This document shows positions 9,597-18,861 of a stretch of DNA of 64,000 bases, piece after piece. The notes beneath the pieces were generated by a model. That model was not told the origin of the DNA. It ran no database searches and saw only the letters and a list, made by a program, of their open reading frames with translations. Each line of letters opens with the position of its first letter. Position 1 is the first letter of the stretch. This stretch comes from Rhizophagus irregularis (taxonomy: Eukaryota; Glomeromycota; Glomeromycetes; Glomerales; Glomeraceae): NCBI RefSeq assembly GCF_026210795.1, contig NC_089457.1, forward strand, positions 2,914,001 to 2,978,000, in the 5' to 3' direction. The position numbers and the translations under genes are program-made.

Positions 9597-9598
9597 TA
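9594..9598 (-). promoter_or_regulatory. TAATG stop-start overlap between ORF1 and gag
   Basis: On the minus strand TAA (9598-9596) of ORF1 and ATG (9596-9594) of gag share one base. Such overlaps are the classical arrangement for termination-reinitiation. The gag frame is shifted relative to ORF1, so readthrough cannot join them. A spliced gag mRNA is the alternative. Confidence 0.55.
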
Positions 9599-10849
9599 TT
9601 TCTCTGATGAATTCTTCTTTGGATTTACTATCAGTTGTCTTAATCCTGTCCTTATTTCACTTAACTTCCACGTTTTATCTTCTACTATTATTTCTATTTC
9701 TTCTTCAGAATCATACATTTCATTATCTTCTTCTTGCTTTATCTCCACTAACTTGAATTTTTGTGTTCTTTCCATTGTTTCTTTTAAATCCGTTACAACC
9801 CATTCTATTACACCATCATCTATTCTCAATATGATAGGATTTCTTGTATATATATCTTCGCTATCTTTAAATGTCATACTATCCATTAGTTTTCTTACAG
9901 TATCTTCTTGCAAATTTTCTCCCTCAGATAACATCTTCTCGAACCATTCTGGTGAATCATTTTCATGATATGTATGTATTTGTTTACCTTCATATTTGTC
10001 ATTCCACCAGTACCTAAATCTTTCAAATCTAAGATATAAACTCATGTTAAAATTCTTTTTCATTTCGTAACTTTCTAAACTATCTTCACTTTCTGAATCT
10101 TCTGGTTCTTTTATAAAGCCCCTAGTATCTATAAATATTCTTATTATCTTTTGTACCATATTCCTGTGATATTCGTGAACATTTTCTATGTCTATATTCC
10201 CATATTCCATATTGGACATTAATTCTTTTACTTTCTCCTCATTCGTAGCTATTCCTTCTTCTTCATAAAGTAATTCCCTGAATGTCTTTATTGCTCCCAT
10301 CTTTACCCGTAATGGTTCAACTTCTTTCGATGTGATCTTGTACCATTGCCAAAATTTTTCAAACCTTCTTTCAACATCCCAATCTTCCAAAATATATTTG
10401 TGTTCTATTAATTCAGGATTCCCAATTAATCTATCAAATACTTCATTCTCTAAATCTCCTTCAATACAATCTCTTACAATTACTAATATAATTGTTCGTA
10501 ATCCTTTTTCTTTCATTTTTGGTTGTATTCTATATCTTATTGACTCTGTTATTCTATCCATTATGTCTCTACATTTTCCCTTGTGTATTGTATCTTCTCT
10601 TTCTGAATTATCCATACTTAATAAATCTATTACTCCCTTGATCGTTACATTATTATATATTATTATTGTATCTTCGAACTTAAATAATGCATCCCAAAAT
10701 TTCTTGAATACCATTGGTTCATTTTCTATCGGATGACATAATTCACAATTTAAACATTCATCTAATTCTCCCGCTCTTAACTCATGTTCTCCTTTATGTG
10801 TCCTATATTCACTTTCCCATTGATGGTACCATTCCATCGTATACTCCAA
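9596..10849 (-). CDS. ORF1, unknown protein upstream of gag
   Basis: 417 residues from an ATG at 10849, the first long ORF after the 1.7 kb leader. The protein is charged, Glu/Lys/Asp- and Trp-rich and probably mostly helical. One small cysteine cluster, CLNCELC, sits near the N-terminus. No signal peptide, membrane segment or known retroelement motif is recognised. Its position before gag, with a TAATG junction to gag, means it would be the first protein made from genomic RNA. The absence of breaks and the coupling to gag argue that it is a functional element gene. It could be a second structural protein or a captured host-derived protein. Confidence 0.7.
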   Translation of the reverse strand: MEYTMEWYHQWESEYRTHKGEHELRAGELDECLNCELCHPIENEPMVFKKFWDALFKFEDTIIIYNNVTIKGVIDLLSMDNSEREDTIHKGKCRDIMDRITESIRYRIQPKMKEKGLRTIILVIVRDCIEGDLENEVFDRLIGNPELIEHKYILEDWDVERRFEKFWQWYKITSKEVEPLRVKMGAIKTFRELLYEEEGIATNEEKVKELMSNMEYGNIDIENVHEYHRNMVQKIIRIFIDTRGFIKEPEDSESEDSLESYEMKKNFNMSLYLRFERFRYWWNDKYEGKQIHTYHENDSPEWFEKMLSEGENLQEDTVRKLMDSMTFKDSEDIYTRNPIILRIDDGVIEWVVTDLKETMERTQKFKLVEIKQEEDNEMYDSEEEIEIIVEDKTWKLSEIRTGLRQLIVNPKKNSSEK

Positions 10850-11471
10850 TTAAATTATTATAAATATTCATCCAGAATTCAAATTGAAATTCCGCTCTCT
10901 TATATATCATTTTTATCGCTTCTATTTTGATCTTCTAACCATCCTTCACTATATCGTCCTTTTCTATTACATATATTGAATGTATAATCTTTCTTTCATT
11001 AAGAATATTCATTTAACAACTTATTCTTCTAAATCTTTTACTTATTCATAATATTCTCATGTTGATCTTTCAATCTTTAAATCCCCTTTTTTGATTTTCA
11101 CAAGTTTCTTCCGCTATTTTTATCTTTCATAATTTCATGTATATATTTTACTGCGCCATTAATTCAAAAATTATTCTAAGTCCACAATCTCCTCAGACTG
11201 CGGAGGTTTTTACTGCGCATTCTAAAAATTTCAAAAATTTTCTAAGTTTTTACTGCGCCTCAAAATTTCCTTTTATCATCGAAATTTATAATTTTCGCAT
11301 TTCACGAACTTCAAAATTCTCATAACTTCTAAAGTTCGTGAATTTTTTAGTTCTTTTTCATTATATATGTAATCTTTACATCCATATATTTAATATTACG
11401 CAAAATATCTTCTTTGTTTAATCTTGTACTAACTCTTATCATAACCATTATGTCGACACACAACATATTAT

Positions 11472-11546
11472 ACTTTATGCGACACACGCATCTACACTTA
11501 TGCGACACACGCATTTATACTTATGCGACACACGCATTTATACTTA
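11472..11546. repeat. ~24 bp tandem repeat in the retrotransposon leader
   Basis: Three near-identical units of the form 'acttatgcgacacacgcatt', each containing the palindrome-like 'tgcg...cgca'. Each unit could form a small stem in RNA. Confidence 0.85.
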
Positions 11547-11881
11547 TTTAACGGTGTTTCTTCTTATTTATTATCTTTTACCATTCAATAACCTATACTC
11601 GGCTTGCCTTTACCTTCCCAATGAAGTATAGTAGTTTCGAGGTTTGCTATTCATCTTATCCCATAATACTTATCTTCTTTTCATGAGTTCAGTTGCGCAT
11701 TTCCCTCAATGCTTCCAGTTTCATCTGAAGAAATTATACTCACGATGGTTTCTCTTTTTGCCTTGTAAATTCAGTTACGCATTCTCAAAATGCTTTCAGT
11801 AGGGAGATGTTCCACTCACGTCTGAGTCCAATTATTTCGATTCCCATCCGAAGAAGTTATATTTACAGCCGGTGTTTTTGT

Positions 11882-11970
11882 AATAGGTTCCCACGTAACC
11901 CTTGTGTTTTAAATAGGTTCCCACGCAACCCTTGTGTTTTGGTAACAGGTTCCCACGCAACCCTTGAGTT
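11882..11970. repeat. ~30 bp tandem repeat in the retrotransposon leader
   Basis: Three units with the core 'aggttcccacgcaaccctt', the first with one substitution (cacgtaacc). The units lie in the untranslated leader of the element. Confidence 0.85.
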
Positions 11971-12516
11971 TATAGTTTACCCGTCAACTTTTCGTTACAA
12001 CATTGTATCCCCAGGAACTTCTGGCATCTGCAAAATACAATGGTGCCCCTCCCAGAATACAACATCTTACGAGGGCTTCCTTAATTTCTTGGTTTTACAA
12101 TTATTAGCGCGAAAACTTTAAAGACGACAACTTTTGTGACTTACTACAATACTTTTCCGGATATTCTTGTAACAAATCTATTACTTTGAAACGAGTTCAT
12201 TATATTCCATCATATCACCGCATCCTTCTTTTTATAATTCCTAAGGTAGGTGTATAATATCGCTATTTCGCCCGTTCCCATTTTAAAGTTTTTCAGGTAC
12301 TTACAACCTTTTCCCCAATATTATATTTTAATTCTAATACCTCTTTTTCTGAGTTCAGATTCTTTGGAATACCACGTCGGTACCATGATCGGAACGATCC
12401 TTCCCTTCGCGAGTGATCAATTCACTTAGTTGTTGACCGATTCCTCCTTAATACCGCATAGGTACTTGACTATAAGAAGATAGTCAAAATGTCGACGTAA
12501 AGTCAACATTTCCTTT

Positions 12517-12532
12517 CTCGGAGCATGCACCA
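12517..12532 (-). other. Primer binding site
   Basis: Three bases inside the 5' LTR the minus strand reads TGGTGCATGCTCCGAG. It begins TGG, complementary to the CCA end of a tRNA. The implied tRNA 3' end has a 7-base acceptor strand, a discriminator A and CCA, so tRNA priming fits. I did not assign the tRNA identity. Confidence 0.75.
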
Positions 12533-12535
12533 AAT

Positions 12536-13776
12536 TGTCACCCCCGTCTGCCACCCGGCGGTAAACAAACTTCCCTGCTTTAATGTATATTCGTTTTCCA
12601 CGAAACATTAATATTCTTGCTTGGTTTAGTTTTATTGCTACTTAACTTTCAAATTGCGATAGCTCTCGCCACGATATTTCATCCATTATCTTCCTTCAAA
12701 ATACGATAGTTCTCTTTACAGAAGTTTATATTTTATTCATTTCATAATTCTTGTTATGACATTAAATTCACCATGAATTTGTCCAATTAAAGTTAATTAA
12801 GCGAACATTACAATAAAGTTTAGGGCGAACCTATTACCTTTAAAATAACATTACGCTCTACTAACAATTAATTAAACAAAATTACTTTTTCATCATAAGA
12901 AAATAGTAACAAAAACAATCGAAACAATTAATTTTCATATCAAAGGGTATTTTATTTATTCTTCATAAAATTCACAATTAACTATTTTACTTAAAGTTTT
13001 ACATCGTATCTGACGACTGTGGAATTCACCTCCCATTCCGCTCCTATTTAAACCAACTTTCTTATTCTTTCTTTTCTTACTTCTTATTTCTTTCTAATAT
13101 TTTATATGTTATCTTTTATGCGCTATCTTATATGCTATTTTATATGTTATCTTTTCTAATATGTTATACTATTTTAGTATGCTATCTTTTCTTTAAAATA
13201 AAATAATCTTTCAAATATTGTATCGCAAAGATCCATCTTTTGTGGCTGTGCTATCTTTTCTTTAAAATAAAATAATCTTTCAAATATTGTATCGCAAAGA
13301 TCCATCTTTTGTGGCTGTGCTATCTTTTCTTTAAAATAAAATAATCTTTCAAATATTGTATCGCAAAGATCCATCTTTTGTGGCTGTGCTATCTTTTCTA
13401 CTGCGTCTCGTCAGCTATTCTTCTACTGCGGCTGCAGTTCATCAATATTTTACATGTTCCTATTTTTTTGTTCCTTTAATTCGCTATCCTTCCTTTTTAT
13501 ATGATTTATCATTTGTGGCTTATGATTACTCCTCCTAATTGTTCCTATTGTTGAACTTGATAAACTGGTTGCTAAGCCACATCGATCAACTCCCCACTTG
13601 ATCTATTGGTTCTCCGTTAATCATTTAATAAACATTACATCATGTAGATCATTCCTTCTCCTAAAAGTTTATCCTTTCCGGTTAATTTTATCCCATCATG
13701 TGACTTTCTATCGTTTGATCTTTTATTCCATATTATTCCTCCATATTATGCGATTACTCCAGTATCTATGGCTACA
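12536..13776 (-). repeat. 5' LTR of the retrotransposon
   Basis: 1241 bp copy of 1054-2294. It is expected to contain the promoter (U3) and transcription start of the element, reading toward lower coordinates. It carries the same 69 bp tandem repeat at 13180-13399. No difference from the other LTR was noticed, which implies recent insertion or gene conversion. Confidence 0.95.
13180..13399. repeat. 69 bp tandem repeat, ~3.2 copies, inside the 5' LTR
   Basis: Counterpart of 1698-1917, with the same unit and copy number. It sits in the presumptive promoter half of the LTR. Confidence 0.9.
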
Positions 13777-13780
13777 ACGG

Positions 13781-14404
13781 TAATATATATATAAATTATT
13801 TTATTTTATAAATTTTTATTTTAATATAATATATATAGTGTAATGTTAAAGTAACTTCTAATAATATATAATATATTAATTAAAATATTGCAAGAGAATG
13901 GCCAGAAATTAAATCATTTTCTAAGGAAGAAGGGAACTCAGGAAGTTAAAACCATAGTACTGTAATGTTATCTATTTTCCATTTTTAGACACTTGTAGAG
14001 TTGTAGTTAATATAATTCTGGATAGAATTTATTATTCTATATGAATCGATTGACTTGACCCTAATTGATCCTGATAAAAACATATTTTGTGAATAACTTT
14101 TGATCTAGCAGTCCAATAGCTAGTCTAATATATTGATTAAAATAATGCAATACATCATACTATATTAAAAAAAATTATATTAAATTAGCAAAATGTAATA
14201 ATTAATGGAATATATCAATTTATTAATTTTAAAAATTATTTTTATTTTTTATAAATTTTATTTTTCAATACAATATGTATTATGTAATGTTAAAATAACT
14301 TCTAATAAAATTAGTAAAAGCATCCATTAGACATACAATGAGTTAGTGGATAAAAACTGTTGCCTAATTTAGATAGAACATATAGATAAAACTAATCTCA
14401 AATA
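13781..14404. repeat. AT-rich satellite resumes, then unassigned DNA
   Basis: 13781-13890 continues the ~83 bp satellite unit split by the insertions. A diverged copy of the core lies near 14270-14310. Between these (about 13890-14260) I see no gene, only AT-rich sequence with stops in all frames. Confidence 0.6.
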
Positions 14405-16690
14405 TTTAAGTGGAAAAATGTCTTCAAGTTATAAGGCAAAAATGCCTTCAAGTTATGAGAACAAAATGGCCTTAAAATTATAAGAATAAAAATAACCTCA
14501 AGTTAGCACGTCTGAAATATGTGTCAGGTTGACGGCGCAGTGTAGCGCAGTAATTCAAAAAAATCTAAGTTGAAGATTTTCTTTTTAATGTAATGCTTTC
14601 AAATTTACACATTAGATGTATTTTCATCTGTTTTACAAAATTCACTTATAAACGGAAGGAGGTTTTGGACGTAGATTTTGACTTTAGTATATAACAACTG
14701 ATTTTATCGTCTTTGCCAATCATTTCCAAAATTGAATTTGTCAAAAAACGGTTTTTGTTAAATAACTCGAAAATGGCCTTCTAAACCGCCTGTATATACT
14801 CTAAGTAAATTTGCAGAGCGGACGAAAATACATCTAGTGCAGTAATTTAAAGGTTATATTTTAAATAAAAAAAATTGCAATTTAATTTTTTTGGAAAAAT
14901 CGCTGCGCCACACTGCGCCGTCAACCTGACATACATTTCAGATGTGCCTCAAGTTATGAGAATGACAATGTTCTCAAAATTACAAAGACTAAAATAAGGA
15001 TAAAATATCCTCAAAATTATGAGAACAAAAATATTCTCAAAATTATGAAGATAAAATTGTTTTCCTCAAAATTACAAGAATAACAATATTCTCAAATTAT
15101 GAGGACAAAAATGTCCTTAAATTATGAGTCTTCAAATTATGTGAACAAAATTACAAAAACAAAATGTCCTCAAATTACAAGAACAAAAATGTCCTTAAAT
15201 TATGAGAACAAAAATATTCTCAAATTGTGAGAATAACAATATCCTCAAATTTATAAGGATAAAAATGTAAAGATTTTGAGAACAAAATGTCCTTAAAATT
15301 ATGAGAATAAAAATATCCTCAAATTATGAGGATAATAATGTCCTCAAAATTATGAGGACAAAAATATCCTAAATTACAAGAACAAAAATATCCTCAATTA
15401 CAAGGAAAAATGTCTACAATTACAAGAACAGAAATGTTCTCAAATTATGATAATAATGTCCTTAATTACAAGGACAAAAATGTCCTCAAATTATGAGGAC
15501 AAAAATGTCTTCAATTGCAAGGACAAAAATGTCCTCAAATTATAAGAACAGAAATGTCCTCAATTACAAGGACAGAAATGTCCTCAAATTACGAGGACAG
15601 AAATGTCCTCAATTAAGGACAAAAATGTCTTCAATTACAAGGACAAAATTGTCCTCAAATTACAAGAACAAAAATGTCTACAATTACAAGAACAGAAATG
15701 TTCTCAAATTATAAGGATAATAATGTCCTTAATTACAAGGACAAAAATGTCCTCAAATTATGAGGACAAAAATGTCCTCAATTGTAAGGACAAAAATGTC
15801 CTCAAATTATAAGAACAGAAATGTCCTCAATTACAAGGACAGAAATGTCCTCAAATTACGAGGACAGAAATGTCCTCAATTAAGGACAAAAATGTCTTCA
15901 ATTACAAGGACAAAATTGTCCTCAAATTACAAGAACAGAAATGTCCTCAAATTATGAGGATAACAATGTCCTTAATTACAAGGGCAAAAATGTCCTCAAA
16001 TTATGAGGACAAAAATGTCCTCAATTGCAAGGACAAAAATGTCCTCAAATTACAAGAACAATAATGTCCTCAATTACAAGGACAAAAATATTCTCAATTA
16101 CAAAAACAAAAATGTCCTCAAATTATGAGGACACAAAAATGTCCTCAAATTACAAGAACAGAAATATCCTCAAATTACGAGGACAGAAATGTCCTCAATT
16201 AAGGACAAAAATGTCTTCAATTACAAGGACAAAATTGTCCTCAAATTACAAGAACAGAAATGTCCTCAAATTATGAGGATAACAATGTCCTTAATTACAA
16301 GGACAAAAATGTCCTCAAATTATAAGGACAAAAATGTCCCCTCAATACAAGGACAGAAATGTCTTCAATTAAAGGGACAAAAATGTTCTCAATTACAAGA
16401 ACAAAAATGTCCTCAATTATAAGGACAAAATATCCTCAATTGCAAGGACAAAATTGTCCTCAAGTTACAAGGACAGAAATGTTCTTAAATAAGAGGACAA
16501 AAGTGTCCTTATAGTTGGACAAAAATCATGTCCTCATAGTTGCGAGGACAAAAATGTCCTTAAAGTTGCAAGGACAAAATATACTCAATTTACAAGAACA
16601 ACAATGTCCTTAATTACGAGGATAAAATTGTCCTCAAGTTACAAGGACAGAAATGTCCTCAAATTATGAGGACAAAAATGTCCGCGCTTA
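14405..16690. repeat. Satellite of ~25 bp palindrome-bearing units
   Basis: Dozens of diverged units of the form 'ggacaaaaatgtcctcaaat', alternating with 'tacaa/tatga'. Each unit contains the small palindrome GGAC-aaaaa-GTCC. From about 15490 there are longer higher-order copies: a block near 15493 recurs 267 bp on at 15760, and the block near 15870 recurs 319 bp on at 16189. The left part (14405-14505) is separated from the main array by a MITE. Lys/Ser-rich open frames through the array are a by-product of repetition. No unique spacers are present, so it is not a CRISPR array. Confidence 0.92.
14506..14947. mobile_element. MITE with ~45 bp inverted ends and 9 bp duplication (Mutator-like)
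   Basis: The left end (starting GCACGTCTGAAATATGTGTC) and the reverse complement of the right end (GCACATCTGAAATGTATGTC) stay similar for about 45 bp through 'aggttgacggcgcagtgt'. The flanks are exact 9 bp repeats CTCAAGTTA (14497-14505 and 14948-14956). A 9 bp duplication with long inverted ends fits Mutator-like elements. Because the target is itself a repeat, part of the duplication could be chance. No transposase is encoded in the 442 bp. Confidence 0.7.
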
Positions 16691-16745
16691 TAAGGTCACA
16701 TGATCTCTGCTTAATATTGGCCAATAAAAACCATGGTTTCCGTAG

Positions 16746-16792
16746 AGGATATAACCTATGCATTTGAGACGCGATGGATAAGGTTATATCCT
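16746..16792. repeat. Perfect 12 bp inverted repeat with 23 bp loop
   Basis: AGGATATAACCT at 16746-16757 and its reverse complement at 16781-16792, just beyond the satellite. A CCAAT motif lies about 35 bp upstream on the plus strand. It could be a hairpin or a dyad binding site; no gene is seen directly downstream. Confidence 0.6.
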
Positions 16793-18861
16793 TTGCCGAT
16801 CAGGCGAATGGGGTGTATCTTTTAACCGAATATAAGAAAGAATCTGATGTAACCGTGCAGATCTAAATTTGTAGTTCTATATATTAATTTCACGTGATAT
16901 AAGTGGTGTACGTAATACCTAATTTTGATCATCCAATGAGAAAAAATTCTGTAGTAATCAAACTGGTAGACTATTTTTTTTTATAGGTTCTATTATTGAG
17001 GGAAAAAAAGCAATCAAATTGATTGCAATCTTGATTTTGTGTGGGATTCGTGTTGTATCAACTTTATCAAAGTTCTTTCATCAATTGTTTATGTAAGTAT
17101 AATTTACAAATTATATTATTGAATTTTTACGTTACTTTAGAAAATAACTAGCGTGAAAAATAAATCTTAAGCAGAAACAAAGTTTATGTTGACAAATCCC
17201 ACGATTGAATATTGACTTATAGTAACGCTCTTAGGATTCAAAATTTGACATATCTCATATCTGGTATTATAATAGATTCTTTTGTTGAGTAACATCGTAT
17301 AATCTAATTTCTTAACAAAGGTTCTAATTTTAATTGAACTTATAATAGCTTTTATTTAGTATATTTAGGCTTAATTTGAATGTAAACTTACATACAATTG
17401 TATTTTAATTATAGTGAAATAATTACATTTTCTTTTTTTTTTTATTGTTCTGTATTTCGGTCATTTTGTAATAATTACGTTTATGAATAAGATGATATTA
17501 TATAAACTGACCTTTCTGATTATAAATTTTAGGGAATTCTCGAACACATCCCTCAAATGTAATCGGCTAATGTTGAGATTATACATAAGTTATATGATCA
17601 ATTAAAATAATTACTCAAACAATCTTATTAATTTTACTAAGCTTCCAAAAAAAGTAGGTATTCAATTGGTTGTGCCCTTTTATATAGACCTAACAAGCAA
17701 TCTATTATCGCAACAAAAGCAAAATTTTATGGACCATTTACAAGGTATAAGGAAGAACAAATAATATAATTAATGATTTTTAAATAATACATTATACATG
17801 TTACTTACTGTGTATATAAATAATGATATACTTTCCTTTATTTTTCCGTGCAAGAGAAATAAATCCATCAATTCTTGGCTATTTTACTAAGAATAATGTA
17901 TACAGTAAGTGAAGTTGAAAGTATATGGTTAAACAATTTTTTAATTTTTTAGTTATGATATTCTATAATAGCGAGTCAATGAATTCTATGAAAAAAAGAA
18001 GTTCTGTAACTCCCATTAAGCTCATTAAAAGGAAATTAAGGAATTTATGAGCACTTTATTAGAATTATTCATCATTTTTTAATCTTTTTATCTTCAGCAG
18101 GAGATTCGTTTGAAAGAACTATGTGATATACAATATGACATAAAAGTTTTTTAAAAAATATAGGTCCATTTTTAAATATGAAATAAGATAAACACCAAAA
18201 CAACTCTCAGGTTTAATAATTACCTTGTTGAAATTCTTACTTTTTAAAGATTGAATAATTGAATTATAAGTGAATTGCGTCAATAACATTGTTTAAAACC
18301 CGCGAGTAGTAAGTTATCAAATTGTGATTTATATCATAGTAACAAATAATAAAAATGTTCTTTTACAAAATTAGCTTTCTCCTTTTTTTCAATGAAATTT
18401 TTTTTAAATAAAACGGGATATAAATCATACAAAATCATATTTAGGTTTTTAATTATTTTTTTTTCTTCAGGTTCAGAAAATAAATATGAAGAAAAAATTT
18501 TATTCACAGCAATCAATTATTAAGGTTATGAACATAACGAAAAGACTTGTTTCAAAAACTGTCAGAATTTTATTGCTCAATTACAAACTGATTTTATTTA
18601 TATAAAAAAAGTTTTACATATACTCTATAATCAGTGTTGAACAAAACCATAAAGAAACTCAGTTAATATCCTAAAAAATATTTCTGTTATAAATATAAAA
18701 ATGAATAGAATAAATTCCTATAATAAGTTATTTAGTACGGTTATAAATTTCCTGGTAAATTAATTCGATCATTTTTCTTCATTTAATCTATTGATATTTT
18801 TAATTTTAATAAATTTATTTATAAAAAAATTGATAAATTAGGAAATTTAAATGAATATAAC
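16793..18861. other. Intergenic, no gene seen
   Basis: AT-rich DNA without an ORF I can support. CCAAT motifs occur at about 16718 and 16933. No repeat family of the window was recognised in it. Confidence 0.5.

Larger units (their letters stand above)
10850..12516 (-). other. Long untranslated leader of the retrotransposon
   Basis: About 1.67 kb between the primer binding site and ORF1 with no convincing ORF. It contains two small tandem arrays (near 11472-11546 and 11882-11970) and, near 11150-11260, three 'tttactgcgc' copies. A leader this long may hold packaging and dimerisation signals or an internal ribosome entry function. None of these can be shown from sequence. Confidence 0.6.
1054..13776 (-). 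mobile_element. Complete Ty3/gypsy-type LTR retrotransposon, 12,723 bp, six ORFs
   Basis: Paired 1241 bp LTRs (1054-2294 and 12536-13776) begin TG and end CA and are offset by exactly 11,482 bp. They are flanked by the direct repeat ACGG (1050-1053 and 13777-13780). All ORFs read on the minus strand, so the 5' LTR is the right-hand copy. Order 5' to 3': leader, ORF1, gag, protease, RT-RNase H-kinase, small ORF, integrase, polypurine tract. RT before integrase and the C-terminal GPY motif of integrase place it in Ty3/gypsy (Metaviridae). No disabling break is seen in any ORF and the LTRs look identical, so it is probably young and possibly active. The size, the extra ORFs and the kinase domain are unusual. 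The 4 bp duplication is shorter than the usual 5 bp. Confidence 0.95.

Noticed and set aside
2625-10736. Several 60-156 codon plus-strand frames across the retrotransposon
   Set aside because: They are antisense to ORF1, gag, pro, pol and integrase and have compositions expected of shadows (Ser/Phe/Ile-rich).
11807-12121. 104-codon plus-strand frame in the retrotransposon leader
   Set aside because: It runs antisense to the element and spans the 30 bp tandem repeat, which explains its repeated RFPRNPCV segment.
12517-12532. Naming the tRNA that primes the element
   Set aside because: The complement fits a tRNA 3' end, but I could not match it to a specific tRNA without a database.
15493-16422. 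Overlapping Lys/Ser-rich open frames on the plus strand
   Set aside because: They are produced by the ~25 bp satellite, repeat with it, and lack any non-repetitive sequence.
14948-16690. CRISPR-like look of a regularly spaced palindromic repeat
   Set aside because: No unique spacers, units are diverged and contiguous, no cas genes, and the genes are eukaryotic with introns.
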